A DNA stretch of 43,850 nucleotides from an uncultured Eubacterium sp. (lineage in GTDB: Bacteria; Bacillota_A; Clostridia; Lachnospirales; Lachnospiraceae), in NCBI GenBank assembly GCA_948468465.1, contig CAOKJJ010000017.1:1-43850 (forward strand). Direction: 5' to 3'. Every line of letters starts with the position of its first letter. Within the stretch, counting starts at the first letter, position 1. Shown here one piece after another: positions 24,584-33,967 of the stretch. A model generated the notes under the pieces. The model was not told the DNA's origin. It ran no database searches and worked only from the letters and a program-made list of their open reading frames with translations. Position numbers and translations under genes: made by a program.

Positions 24584-25489
24584 ATGACGAAAATCGTAGG
24601 AGTCAGATTTCGTAATGCAGGAAAGATCTATTATTTTGATCCTATAGATATGGAAATGGAGACGGGGACCCATGTAATTGTAGAGACTGCCCGCGGTGTG
24701 GAATTTGGAACGGTGATGATTGCGCCAAAAGATGTGGAAGATGATAGAGTAACGCAGCCTTTGAAACCGGTCATACGTATTGCTACAGATGCAGATGAAA
24801 AGCAGCAGCAGAAAAACAAAGAAAAACAGGAAGGCGCTTATAAAATATGCCTGGAGAAGATTGAAAAGCATGGATTGGAAATGAAACTGGTGCAGGCAGA
24901 ATATACTTTCGATAATAATAAATTATTATTTTATTTTACTGCAGATGGACGAATTGACTTCAGGGAATTGGTAAAAGATTTGGCTTCTGTATTTCGCACG
25001 AGAATCGAACTTCGCCAGATCGGCGTAAGAGATGAAACAAAGATTCTTGGCGGAATAGGTATTTGCGGCAGACAGTTGTGCTGCTCATCGTATTTAACGG
25101 AATTTGTCCCGGTATCCATTAAAATGGCAAAAGAGCAGAATTTATCATTAAATCCCACAAAGATATCGGGTGTCTGTGGAAGATTAATGTGCTGTTTGAA
25201 AAATGAACAGGAGACATATGAATATTTAAATAGTACGCTGCCTGAAATCAATGAATATGTAACAACAAAAGACGGATTGCGGGGAGAAGTTCAAAGTGTC
25301 AGTGTATTGCGTCAGCTTGTGAAAGTGAAAGTTGATGTGAATGGAGAAAAAGAACTCAGAGAATATAAGGTCAGTGAATTGAAATTTAAACAAAAGAAGC
25401 ATAAAGTCAAAGTATCTGCTGAAGAAATTAAGAAGCTGTCAGTATTGGAAGATCGGGAAGGAAAATCAAAGTTAGATGATACAAAATAA
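24584..25489 (+). CDS. ricT: RicT/YaaT, PSP1-domain protein
   Basis: RicT is a component of the RicAFT (Y) complex, which carries iron-sulfur clusters and promotes RNase Y-dependent mRNA processing, sporulation and competence in Bacillus. The 301 residues contain the PSP1 core (EYTFDNNKLLFYFTADGRID, FRTRIELRQIGVRDETKILG) and the cysteine motifs CGRQLCCSSYL and CGRLMCCLKNE that bind the cluster. An N-terminal beta domain (GVRFRNAGKIYYFDP) precedes. AGGAG lies upstream of the ATG. The end overlaps the next gene by 14 bases. RicA and RicF partners are not in the window. Confidence 0.92.
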   Translation: MTKIVGVRFRNAGKIYYFDPIDMEMETGTHVIVETARGVEFGTVMIAPKDVEDDRVTQPLKPVIRIATDADEKQQQKNKEKQEGAYKICLEKIEKHGLEMKLVQAEYTFDNNKLLFYFTADGRIDFRELVKDLASVFRTRIELRQIGVRDETKILGGIGICGRQLCCSSYLTEFVPVSIKMAKEQNLSLNPTKISGVCGRLMCCLKNEQETYEYLNSTLPEINEYVTTKDGLRGEVQSVSVLRQLVKVKVDVNGEKELREYKVSELKFKQKKHKVKVSAEEIKKLSVLEDREGKSKLDDTK

Positions 25490-26240
25490 TCTCAAAGATA
25501 ATCTGGAAGTTAATCTGAAAAAAGGAGAAAGGCTGGATGAACTTCAGAGAAATGGTTATGTGATTATACAAAATCCTAAACGTTTTTGTTTCGGAATGGA
25601 TGCCGTATTATTGTCAGGATTTGTACAGGTAAAAGCCAGGGAGCGTGTATTGGACCTGGGAACCGGAACGGGAATTATACCGATTTTACTGGAGGCGAAG
25701 ACGAAAGGAGAGCACTTTACAGGGCTGGAAATACAGCCCGAAAGTGCTGATATGGCAGTTCGAAGTGTACAGCGAAATCATTTGGAATCCAAAATAGATA
25801 TTGTAACCGGAGATATCAAAGATGCGTCCAAACGTTTTGGAGCATCTTCTTTTGATGTAATTACGACAAATCCGCCTTATATGATTGGAGATCATGGATT
25901 AAAGAATGCAGAGGATGCGAAAACGATTGCGCGCCATGAAGTATTATGTACGCTGGAAGACATATTACGGGAAAGTTCCAGAATTCTGCCTCCGAAGGGG
26001 AGGTTTTATATGGTTCATCGTCCATTTCGCCTGGCAGAAATTATATGCATGATGACACAATATGGAATCGAACCGAAGAGGATGAAGTTTGTGTATCCTT
26101 TTGTGGATCGGGAGCCGAATATGGTGTTGATAGAAGGTCTGCGCGGAGGAAAATCGAGGATGACAGTGGAAAAACCGTTAATTATTTACAAGGAAGATGG
26201 AAAGTATACGGATGAGATATATGAAATATATGGATATTAA
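25476..26240 (+). CDS. tRNA1(Val) adenine37-N6-methyltransferase-like protein
   Basis: This 254-residue class I methyltransferase corresponds to Bacillus YabB / E. coli TrmN6. It has RFCFGMDAVLLSGF (family signature), the SAM loop VLDLGTGTGIIPILL, the acidic strand FTGLEIQPESADMA and the catalytic NPPY in VITTNPPYMIGDHG, which is typical of N6-adenine methylation. GGAAGGAAAA lies 13 bases before the ATG; that is long but coupling with ricT is likely because the genes overlap. Its own 3' end overlaps rsmI. The exact tRNA target is inferred from the family. Confidence 0.88.
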   Translation: MIQNNLKDNLEVNLKKGERLDELQRNGYVIIQNPKRFCFGMDAVLLSGFVQVKARERVLDLGTGTGIIPILLEAKTKGEHFTGLEIQPESADMAVRSVQRNHLESKIDIVTGDIKDASKRFGASSFDVITTNPPYMIGDHGLKNAEDAKTIARHEVLCTLEDILRESSRILPPKGRFYMVHRPFRLAEIICMMTQYGIEPKRMKFVYPFVDREPNMVLIEGLRGGKSRMTVEKPLIIYKEDGKYTDEIYEIYGY

Positions 26241-27087
26241 AAATAAGTCAGGCAGACTATATATATGTGCAACGCCGATTGGTAATCTGGAGGATATTAC
26301 GATGCGGGTACTTCATACGCTGCAGAAAGCAGATCTTATTGCGGCTGAAGATACGCGTAATTCTGTTAAGTTATTGAATTATTTTGATATAAAAACGCCA
26401 ATGACGAGTTACCATGAGTTTAATAAAATAGAAAAAGCATATCAATTAGTTAAAAAAATGCATGAAGGAAAAGATATTGCCCTAATTACAGATGCAGGCA
26501 CGCCGGCAATATCGGATCCGGGTGAAGATTTGGTCAGGATTTGTTATGAAGAAGGAATAGAAGTAATTTCTTTGCCAGGGGCATGTGCCTGTGTAACAGC
26601 GCTTACGGTATCAGGATTAAGTACGAGAAGATTTGCATTTGAAGCATTTTTGCCGCGAGACAAGAAAAAGCGCGGAATAATATTAGAGGAATTAAAAACA
26701 GAAACGAGAACGATGATTCTTTATGAGGCGCCGCATCATCTGGTGCGTACACTGCAGGATGTGTATCAGGCGCTTGGAAACCGTAAGATATCTGTATGCC
26801 GGGAACTGACCAAAAAACATGAAGAAGTGATGCGGTCTACGATTGCAGATACCATTGCGTTTTATCAGAATCAGGATCCACGCGGTGAATATGTACTTGT
26901 GATTGAAGGAAAATCGTATCAGGATATTGAGAAGGAAAATAGGGAAGATTGGATGCATATGGATCTGGAGGAACATATGAAGCTGTATGAATCGAAAGGC
27001 ATAGCGAGAAAAGAAGCAATGAAAATGGTAGCGAAAGACAGAGGAATTTCCAAACGAGAGGTGTATCAGCAGCTGTTAGATTTGTAA
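26212..27087 (+). CDS. rsmI: 16S rRNA (cytidine1402-2'-O)-methyltransferase RsmI
   Basis: RsmI 2'-O-methylates C1402 in the decoding centre of 16S rRNA. The 291-residue protein shows the tetrapyrrole-methylase fold: GRLYICATPIGNLEDITMRV, IAAEDTRNSVKLLNYFDI, ITDAGTPAISDPGEDLVR, SLPGACACVTALTVSGL and FEAFLPRDKKKR are all signature segments. The start is uncertain: ATGs at 26197, 26212, 26221 and 26230 are in frame; I took 26212 because GGAAAG at 26199-26204 is well spaced. It overlaps the methyltransferase gene before it and ends the operon. Confidence 0.94.
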   Translation: MRYMKYMDIKNKSGRLYICATPIGNLEDITMRVLHTLQKADLIAAEDTRNSVKLLNYFDIKTPMTSYHEFNKIEKAYQLVKKMHEGKDIALITDAGTPAISDPGEDLVRICYEEGIEVISLPGACACVTALTVSGLSTRRFAFEAFLPRDKKKRGIILEELKTETRTMILYEAPHHLVRTLQDVYQALGNRKISVCRELTKKHEEVMRSTIADTIAFYQNQDPRGEYVLVIEGKSYQDIEKENREDWMHMDLEEHMKLYESKGIARKEAMKMVAKDRGISKREVYQQLLDL

Positions 27088-27126
27088 TTAATGGAATTTT
27101 CAAACGAGTTTGAAAAAGAAACATGT

Positions 27127-27179
27127 TTGACATTGTGCGGCATTTTTTTGCATTTCTTTGCCAGGCAGCACAATGTCAA
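27127..27179. terminator. Long hairpin between convergent genes
   Basis: Perfect 12-base arms (TTGACATTGTGC at 27127-27138, GCACAATGTCAA at 27168-27179) enclose 29 bases with a T run and a GGCA/TGCC inner pair. It lies between rsmI (plus) and the DUF885 gene (minus) and may terminate both. Confidence 0.55.
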
Positions 27180-27206
27180 TCACAGTTTGCGGTGCATTAT
27201 ATAGTA

Positions 27207-29060
27207 TTAATTTGCCGCGTTATAATATTTAACAAAGTATTTATCTAAAATATAGAAAGGGGCAGAGCCCATATTTAGTACGGCTGTATGAAATAATAGC
27301 TCTGAATAGTCATTTCCGTAATATTCTTTTGCCTGATCTTTCAGCTGCAGAAATTCCAGATAACCGATGTAGTACTTTAAGTAGTTGGCCGGATTCTCAA
27401 TAATAGACTGATAGATTTTAGAGATAACAGCTGTTTCTGTAATGCCGTATTTGCCTAAAAAATCTACCGTATCCGCCAGAGTCCAGCCGCTGTAATGTAC
27501 ACCCATATCTATAGTGGCATATAGGCTTAAGGTAGCATCCTGATTTAACATAAGTGCTTTTGCGATTGTTTCATCCAGACCTGCATAGCCATAAGAGAGC
27601 ATTTCTACGTAAGTAGCCCAGCCTTCTGTATAACCGCCATGATACAGGATATAACGGATCGGGGCAAGTTTTTGTGAGTAAGAGTAAATCGTCTGGTATA
27701 AGTGTCCAGGATAGCCTTCATGGGCTAATGTTGTAAATAATTCAATCTCATTATAATTATTTCCAGGATTGATGTAAATACAGTTTTTTGTATATTGATC
27801 CATTGGGGCTGTCAGATAAAAGGCAGGTGATAAAAAATCCTGTAGTTTTTTGTTTACATTTTTAACAGTGTAATCTGCCTGCGGCGCCGCGGGAAATGAG
27901 GTTTGAATCTGTGTTTTTAATCGTTCAAGCATTTCTTCCGGTGTTTTGTATGGAAGCAGGCTGTTAGAACTGCCATTATGATTTGTATCTGAAGAAGTAT
28001 TTTTAGTTAAATGATTGGTTATGAGTGTTAATTCAGATAAATTTTGTTCCCTTCGTTCTTCTGTCATTTTTTGCAGTTCTGTGATATTGCGGTCAGAACC
28101 TGTGGTAGATTTTACAAGAAGCTCGTAATATTTCTTTCCATCTTCAAAGTGGCACAAGCCCTGCGGATTTTTGCCTTCCTTTTTTAGTGCTTTTAATACT
28201 GCAATAAGATTATGATAAGCAGGATATACGGATTCTTCAAGCAGTTTGTGATTTTGTTCGATATATTGATTCTTTTCTTTTTTCTTTAATCCTTTTATCT
28301 GATTAAGACGTTCTTTGAAAGTAGTTTCCCAAAAAGAATTTTCTGAATCTTCCGGAATAAATGCGTGGCATTGTTCAATCAGGTGATTTACTGCGGTTTC
28401 ATTCATAAAAAGTCCGCGTTTTGCTTTTTCTTTTTCAAAACTGCATATTTGCTGAAATAATTTGTCATATTGTGACAGAAGGGTTAAGTATTCTTCGACA
28501 TCTTTGATCGTATGAAAGGTATATTCGGCCAGTAAAATCGGATATTCGGCCTGGACGCCGCCTGTTGAACTCAGCAATTCATCATAATAATAGTAGGGAG
28601 CGAGTTCCAGTTTTCTGTTAATAGTATCGTTCAAAATGTCATAGGTTATCTGATCAGAAACTGGCATAGTGGAAGGATCAAACCGCTGCAGCTCATTTTT
28701 CATATTTTCCAGTGCGGCAAGCTGTGAGGATTCATATTTATTGGAAAATTCTCCAAATGTGACCTCATATTCGGATATTTTTGCCGAAGCAGGATCTGCA
28801 AGTGTATAATGCAGATTTAATGTATTAGCTGTGATTTGTGATTGGAATATTTTATTTAAATAGTCACGAAATGCTGATTCCTGATTTTCTGATTTATCAT
28901 TTTTTTCGGCAGTGAGAGAAGAGCCGGTATGTATGGAGGTATCCTTGAAATGATAAATGCTGATTACGAGCAGAAATCCGCATAGTGCATATATTGGAAA
29001 TAGTAATGAGGAAGGAAGATTCTTGTGATCCTTTTTTGTGTGAAATGGAAAGCGCTTCAT
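27207..29060 (-). CDS. DUF885 family zinc metallopeptidase, membrane-anchored
   Basis: This 617-residue protein has a single N-terminal TM segment (about 17-36), so it is probably anchored outside the cell. The catalytic motif HEGYPGH (about 446-452; a variant HExxxxH seen in the DUF885/M32-like clan) is followed by GGYTEGWATYVEMLSYGY, which supplies the third zinc ligand, and a C-terminal helix with VLNMGSAPFYILDKY. The TTLAHEGYPGHLYQ context is characteristic of DUF885. A peptidase acting on short peptides is the likely role; no substrate is known. GAGGT lies close to the start codon. It is the last of the reverse-strand genes here. Confidence 0.88.
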   Translation of the reverse strand: MKRFPFHTKKDHKNLPSSLLFPIYALCGFLLVISIYHFKDTSIHTGSSLTAEKNDKSENQESAFRDYLNKIFQSQITANTLNLHYTLADPASAKISEYEVTFGEFSNKYESSQLAALENMKNELQRFDPSTMPVSDQITYDILNDTINRKLELAPYYYYDELLSSTGGVQAEYPILLAEYTFHTIKDVEEYLTLLSQYDKLFQQICSFEKEKAKRGLFMNETAVNHLIEQCHAFIPEDSENSFWETTFKERLNQIKGLKKKEKNQYIEQNHKLLEESVYPAYHNLIAVLKALKKEGKNPQGLCHFEDGKKYYELLVKSTTGSDRNITELQKMTEERREQNLSELTLITNHLTKNTSSDTNHNGSSNSLLPYKTPEEMLERLKTQIQTSFPAAPQADYTVKNVNKKLQDFLSPAFYLTAPMDQYTKNCIYINPGNNYNEIELFTTLAHEGYPGHLYQTIYSYSQKLAPIRYILYHGGYTEGWATYVEMLSYGYAGLDETIAKALMLNQDATLSLYATIDMGVHYSGWTLADTVDFLGKYGITETAVISKIYQSIIENPANYLKYYIGYLEFLQLKDQAKEYYGNDYSELLFHTAVLNMGSAPFYILDKYFVKYYNAAN

Positions 29061-29272
29061 AAGACCTCATAGTAAATACTGCAAAAGATTCGCTTTCTGA
29101 CGATTGATGATGAACAGCTGTTATGGGGATAACTTTGCATGTAATGTGCATAAGATCATAAAAAAACGAATATGCTGTGGAAAAAAAGTATTGGAATGCT
29201 TTTGCTGATGGTATTTACTTTCTACAAATGATTTGTATTAATATATGTTTTACCATAAAAAATAGAACGAAA

Positions 29273-29383
29273 AATCCAGCCCCCTTTTGAACTGTTGTCA
29301 GAGTATATCTGAACAATGCTTTTCGTGAGATGTACCCTGAAGGGGAAACTATGCTTCACAATTGCAAGAGTAAGGGCTGGATT
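29273..29383. repeat. 111-base palindromic element between DUF885 and GH13 genes
   Basis: The outer arms AATCCAGCCC (29273-29282) and GGGCTGGATT (29374-29383) enclose a CAGTTC-like core (TTGAACTGTTG at 29287-29297 and ATCTGAACAAT near 29308) and the string TGCTTTTCGTGAGAT (29317-29331) shared with the element at 9521-9680. Read on the minus strand, the last arm is followed by TTTTTCG, so it may terminate the GH13 transcript. Confidence 0.65.
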
Positions 29384-29400
29384 ATTTTATTCATATTAAT

Positions 29401-31065
29401 TTATTTCATAAGGACGAATGCTTCATAAGGCTGAAGTTGAACCGCAGGATTTTGATAAGCGTTGTGCATGTTTGAGATCAGACATTGTGCATTCGAAAAT
29501 GGTTCCGGGATATCAAAAGCGATGTTTTTCTCTGTAAAATTGCAGACAACGAGCAGCTTGATATCCTGTAAAGTTCTTGTGTATACAAACAGATCATCAT
29601 TATCCTGGAAAAGCAGTTCGTATTTTCCATATACAATGACCGGATGCTGTTTGCGAAGTTCAATCAGCTTTTTATAATAGTGAAAAACAGAATCCGGATC
29701 TGAAGTCTGTAATTTTGCGTTGATCTGCGTATAATTCGGATTGACTGCTATCCATGGAGTACCTGCGGAAAAACCTGCGTTTTTAGTGTCATCCCACTGC
29801 ATTGGTGTTCTGGCATTGTCACGGCTTTTAAACGTCAGGCAAGGCCAAAATGTATCATGAGGCAGACGGCCGCTCCTGCACCATTCTTCGTATGCTTGGA
29901 TACTTTCAATGTCACGGAAATCCTGTAAATCTTGGAACGGATAATTTGTCATGCCAAGTTCTTCTCCCTGATAAATATAAGGGGTGCCCTGCATCATATG
30001 CAGACAGGTGGCAAGCATTTTTGCAGAAACTTCCCTGTATTGAGGCTGATCGTTTCCAAAACGGGATACGGCTCTAGGCTGATCATGGTTATCCCAGAAA
30101 AGACTGTTCCATGCTTTCTCATATAATTCTGTCTGCCAGCGGGACAAGATTTCTTTTAACTGCTTTAACGGCAGTTTTTGATCGGTCCATTTACCGTATT
30201 TACCGTCGCTTTCTACATGTTCAAACTGAAATACCATGTTTAATTCACTGCGGTCTTCTCCGGCATATAATTTTGCTTGTTCCGGGGTGACGCCAGAGGT
30301 TTCTCCAACTGTCATAATATCGTATTTAGATAATACTTGTTTATTCATCTCTTTGAGATATTTATGCACGTTTGGGCCATGCACACAGTAAGGGGAAAAA
30401 TCTCCGTATATGCCGTTGATTGCTCCGTCTGGCATTTCTTTCGTTTTGGATATCATGCTGATAACATCCATGCGGAATCCGTCAATGCCTTTGTCGCACC
30501 ACCAGGTCATCATATCAAATACTTCTTTGCGTACTTCCGGATGATCCCAGTTTAAATCAGGCTGTTTTTTGGAAAATAAATGCAGATAATACATCTCTGT
30601 TTGTTCGTCGTATTCCCAGGCCGGCCCGCCAAAACAGGAACCCCAGTTATTTGGAGGCGCTGCTGCTGATTTTCCTTCTCTCCAGATATAGTAGTCACGG
30701 TATTTGTTATCTTTGGATTTACGGCTTTCCATAAACCATTTGTGCTCATCGGAGGTATGATTGACTACGAGATCCATGACGATACGGATGCCTCTTGCAT
30801 GTGCTTCGTTGAGCATTTCGTCAAAATCCTCCATAGTGCCGAATTCTTTCATGATTGCCTGGTAATCACTGATATCATAACCGTTATCATCATTAGGTGA
30901 CTGATATACGGGAGAAAGCCATATTACATCAATCCCAAGATACTTAAGGTAATCTAATTTGCCTGTAATTCCTTTGATATCACCGATGCCGTCTGCGTTG
31001 CTGTCCATAAAGCTGCGCGGATAAATTTGGTAAATCACTGACTCTTTCCACCATGTTTTTTTCAT
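29401..31065 (-). CDS. GH13 oligo-1,6-glucosidase / alpha-glucosidase
   Basis: This 554-residue cytoplasmic enzyme is a GH13 subfamily 31-type exo-glucosidase. It has KESVIYQIYPRSFMDSNADG at the start, conserved region I DLVVNHTSDEH (from 98), region II GFRMDVISMI with nucleophile Asp200, region III with acid/base Glu255 (VGETSG) and region IV DNHDQPR with Asp328. No signal peptide is visible. Val after the nucleophile is the residue associated with alpha-1,6 specificity in this subfamily, so isomaltose-type substrates are likely. AAAGGAATAA lies before the ATG. The second GH13 gene lies upstream in the same orientation, 71 bases away. Confidence 0.92.
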   Translation of the reverse strand: MKKTWWKESVIYQIYPRSFMDSNADGIGDIKGITGKLDYLKYLGIDVIWLSPVYQSPNDDNGYDISDYQAIMKEFGTMEDFDEMLNEAHARGIRIVMDLVVNHTSDEHKWFMESRKSKDNKYRDYYIWREGKSAAAPPNNWGSCFGGPAWEYDEQTEMYYLHLFSKKQPDLNWDHPEVRKEVFDMMTWWCDKGIDGFRMDVISMISKTKEMPDGAINGIYGDFSPYCVHGPNVHKYLKEMNKQVLSKYDIMTVGETSGVTPEQAKLYAGEDRSELNMVFQFEHVESDGKYGKWTDQKLPLKQLKEILSRWQTELYEKAWNSLFWDNHDQPRAVSRFGNDQPQYREVSAKMLATCLHMMQGTPYIYQGEELGMTNYPFQDLQDFRDIESIQAYEEWCRSGRLPHDTFWPCLTFKSRDNARTPMQWDDTKNAGFSAGTPWIAVNPNYTQINAKLQTSDPDSVFHYYKKLIELRKQHPVIVYGKYELLFQDNDDLFVYTRTLQDIKLLVVCNFTEKNIAFDIPEPFSNAQCLISNMHNAYQNPAVQLQPYEAFVLMK

Positions 31066-31106
31066 ATCTGTTATTCCTTTCCTGATTTTGTAATATTTTA
31101 TAATTC

Positions 31107-31137
31107 GTAACAGTTCAGATAACCCTTGAACTGTTAC
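31107..31137. repeat. CAGTTC palindromic repeat, copy C
   Basis: A perfect 11-base arm pair, GTAACAGTTCA (31107-31117) and TGAACTGTTAC (31127-31137), with centre GATAACCCT. Its last base is part of the stop codon of the second GH13 gene. It is the reverse complement of copy B apart from one position. Confidence 0.88.
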
Positions 31138-32801
31138 TATAATTCTAATATGACGGCCTGATAGCCGTTTAATTTTAGTTTACGGTCTTCCAGTTTAAAT
31201 TCACGATCATTGTTTAATAACACTTTTTTGCAGTCAGATGGAAGTTCTACCATCTGTTCTTCTTTTTGATAATTGCCAATAACAAGAATGGTTGTGTCTC
31301 CTTTGCGGTAATAGGCCATTATATTATGGCGGTCTTCCCAGACAGGTTCTAAGGTTCCAAATACAATCGTTTCTTTATATGCAGCGTTTTTTCTAAGGGC
31401 GATCAGCTGTTTGTAAAAGCTTCTTACAGAATATGGGTCTTCAGACTGGGCAGCTGCATTAATAGAAGTATAATTTGGATTTACTTTCAGCCATGGAATG
31501 CCTGTGGTAAATCCTGCATTTGGCTGATCATTCCACTGCATCGGCGTTCTTGCGTTATCCCTGCTGTATCTGGATACGGCCTTGAGCGCTTGTTCTGCAG
31601 ATAATCCTGCATTTAAAGCAGTCTGATATTCATCCAGTGTGGAAATATCATCCACCTCATCAATGGAAGTGAAAGGAATGTTTTCCATGCCAAGTTCCTG
31701 ACCCTGATATATAAATGGAATGCCGCGAAGCATAAAATTCAGGGCAGCCAGCATCTTTTTGCTTTGTGTGCAGCATTCTCCATCAGGAATATAACGGCTG
31801 ACACCACGCGGTTCATCATGATTTTCAATAATATTAGATAAAAATCCAGTCGTTCCAACCTTTGCCTGTGCTTCAAAGCAGCATTTTTTGTATTCGTCAG
31901 GCGTAATTTTCCTGGCATCATACCAGCCTTTTTCGCTGCCGCCGCATATCGTTTCGTTAAAGTCAAACATACTGGAGAAATATCCGTCTTCACCTATAAA
32001 ATCAGCAATCTCTTCAGGTTTTTCGTTAAATACTTCACCGACAGTGAAAGCATCATATTTATGAAATGTCTGATCCCGCATTTCACCGAGAAACTGTCCG
32101 ATGCCATGCGCTTCTTTCAGCATATTTTCGATAGAACTCAGGCCATCTTCACGGTCTGGCTTGTAATTACGAAATGGAAGAGCCTTTTTTATATTGATAA
32201 TCGCATCAATACGGAAACCGCTGATTCCTTTTTCCAGCCACCAGTTAATATTTTTATACACTTCTTCGCGAAGCTCTGGATTTTCCCAATTTAAATCCGG
32301 CTGTTTTTTATGGAAAACGTGTAAGTACTGTTTGTTTGTTCCCGGAAGGTCTTCCCATACAGGACCGCCGAAGTAAGAGCGCCAGTTGGTTGGGAGTTCA
32401 TTTTCTTTTTTATCCTGCAGATAAAAGAAATTGCCGTATTTGCCGTCCGGATCCTGACAGGCTTTTTGAAACCATTCATGTTCATCTGAACAATGATTCA
32501 CAACAAGATCCATAAGGATATACATATCGCGTTTTTTAGCTTCCATAATCAGCTGTTCCATATCTTCCATGGTGCCAAAGCGAGGGTCGATATTATAATA
32601 ATCGGAAATATCATATCCTTCATCAGCAAGTGGAGAACAGTAGCATGGAGACAGCCAGATAATATCAATGCCAAGATCATGCAGGTAATCCAGTTTGCTG
32701 ATAATGCCCGGAATATCACCGATGCCGTCTCCATTAGAATCATAAAAGCTCTTTGGGTAAATCTGATATGCTGTTTTATCATGCCACCATTTTTTTATCA
32801 T
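31137..32801 (-). CDS. GH13 alpha-glucosidase, paralogue of the neighbour
   Basis: This protein has the same length (554 aa) and layout as the GH13 enzyme downstream: WWHDKTAYQIYPKSFYDSNG, region I DLVVNHCSDEH, region II GFRIDAIINI with nucleophile Asp199, region III VGEVF with Glu256 and region IV NHDEPR with Asp329. Ala replaces Val after the nucleophile, which suggests a different linkage preference (alpha-1,4 or mixed), so the two genes may have split substrates. Trehalose-6-phosphate hydrolase or dextran glucosidase cannot be excluded. GGAGG precedes the ATG. It has its own promoter at 32847-32875. Confidence 0.92.
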   Translation of the reverse strand: MIKKWWHDKTAYQIYPKSFYDSNGDGIGDIPGIISKLDYLHDLGIDIIWLSPCYCSPLADEGYDISDYYNIDPRFGTMEDMEQLIMEAKKRDMYILMDLVVNHCSDEHEWFQKACQDPDGKYGNFFYLQDKKENELPTNWRSYFGGPVWEDLPGTNKQYLHVFHKKQPDLNWENPELREEVYKNINWWLEKGISGFRIDAIINIKKALPFRNYKPDREDGLSSIENMLKEAHGIGQFLGEMRDQTFHKYDAFTVGEVFNEKPEEIADFIGEDGYFSSMFDFNETICGGSEKGWYDARKITPDEYKKCCFEAQAKVGTTGFLSNIIENHDEPRGVSRYIPDGECCTQSKKMLAALNFMLRGIPFIYQGQELGMENIPFTSIDEVDDISTLDEYQTALNAGLSAEQALKAVSRYSRDNARTPMQWNDQPNAGFTTGIPWLKVNPNYTSINAAAQSEDPYSVRSFYKQLIALRKNAAYKETIVFGTLEPVWEDRHNIMAYYRKGDTTILVIGNYQKEEQMVELPSDCKKVLLNNDREFKLEDRKLKLNGYQAVILEL

Positions 32802-32846
32802 AAATACACCTCCGTAAAAATTATTTTTCTCTGAATGATTGATTTC

Positions 32847-32875
32847 ATTATAATGGTATTTTTCAAAAATGTCTT
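32847..32875 (-). promoter_or_regulatory. Promoter of the GH13 pair
   Basis: On the minus strand TATAAT (32847-32852) is preceded by AAGACA (32870-32875) with a 17-base spacer. The weak -35 would suit an activator such as the AraC protein encoded just upstream. Confidence 0.6.
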
Positions 32876-32911
32876 ACACTTCTTTGATATAAAAATACGA
32901 TATTTTGACTT

Positions 32912-33835
32912 TTATAGATTTTCTGTATGTTTCAAAGAAAAATTTTTGCGATATTGCAGCGGTGTGGTATTCGTATGTTTGCGAAATTCTTTTAAAAAGT
33001 TGCCAAGATTATTGAATCCGCATTCCAGACAGATTTCCATGACTTGTAAATCTGTTTCTTTTAACAGATGCAACGCTTGTTTGATGCGGTAATCATTAAC
33101 ATATGCGATTGGGGATCTGCCGATTGCTTTTTTAAAGAAACGGCAGAAGTACTGTTCATTCATATTGACAAGGTCAGCGAGATCTTGAATGTATATTTTT
33201 TCCTTATAGTTTTCCATAATGTACGTAATGACTTTTTTTATCTCTTCCACACGCTTGTCATAGTTTGCTTCTGAACGAAGAAAAAGATCATGATCAGACA
33301 AAATGGCAAGAATGCGCAGAAGGTTTGATTTAATGTACAATTGATTCGTTACATGATCAAATGGCATGTGTTTTATGGATGATTGTTCATAAATTTTTAT
33401 AATATCCAGAAAGGAGTCGCGTACAGGAATGAAAGCTGGATGTTCGGGCAGAAGACAGCGTGGAAATATTAATTTTCCATGCTGAACAGGCTGAATAAGC
33501 TGTACTTGGGCCGCATCATACATCTCAAAGCTTAAAATATCTGATGCAAATACAATCGCTTCTTCTTCGGAACTGTTATTTTTTTCGATCACGATGCTGT
33601 GAAGCTCTCCGGGATTGATAAAAAAGAGGCACTCGGAGCGTATAAAAAACGGTTCCATATTGATTTCCAGCCGAAAATCACCTTCAAAAAAGTAAATCAT
33701 CTCTATTTCGTCATGCCAGTGATGCTTGACCATAGTGCCTTTCGATGCAAAACATGTTTTGTAGGCAGCAAAAGGAAATGATTTTGTGCCATGATGACGG
33801 AGTTCTTTTAAAGTGGGTGATTGCGGCCGCTGCAT
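32912..33835 (-). CDS. AraC-family transcription regulator
   Basis: This 307-residue regulator has an N-terminal cupin sensor domain (VKHHWHDEIEMIYFFEGDFR; ECLFFINPGELHSI) and a C-terminal double helix-turn-helix: IYIQDLADLVNMNEQYFCRF and DLQVMEICLECGFNNLGNFL, ending KHTNTTPLQYRK. These match the AraC/XylS consensus. I chose the ATG whose first base is 33835, preceded by AAGGAGG 6 bases before; the open frame extends 29 codons further upstream without a site. It is transcribed in the same direction as the two GH13 genes and is likely their sugar-responsive regulator, by position. Confidence 0.9.
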   Translation of the reverse strand: MQRPQSPTLKELRHHGTKSFPFAAYKTCFASKGTMVKHHWHDEIEMIYFFEGDFRLEINMEPFFIRSECLFFINPGELHSIVIEKNNSSEEEAIVFASDILSFEMYDAAQVQLIQPVQHGKLIFPRCLLPEHPAFIPVRDSFLDIIKIYEQSSIKHMPFDHVTNQLYIKSNLLRILAILSDHDLFLRSEANYDKRVEEIKKVITYIMENYKEKIYIQDLADLVNMNEQYFCRFFKKAIGRSPIAYVNDYRIKQALHLLKETDLQVMEICLECGFNNLGNFLKEFRKHTNTTPLQYRKNFSLKHTENL

Positions 33836-33967
33836 GTGGAACCTCCTTGTCTGATTGTAATTGGATATAATATGAAAGTAACATTGAAACAAAGAAAAGT
33901 CAAGAAGAGGTGAAGTTTGCATTAAGTGTTACATATATATAGAAGAAACAGGAAATTTGGGAAAAAT

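Noticed and set aside
25946..26215. Plus-strand frame inside the TrmN6-like gene
   Set aside because: A shadow of the methyltransferase frame without domain or RBS.
29043..29060. Catabolite-response (cre) site GGAAAGCGCTTCAT at the DUF885 start
   Set aside because: The spacing is off by one base from the cre consensus and it encodes the N-terminus MKRFPF.
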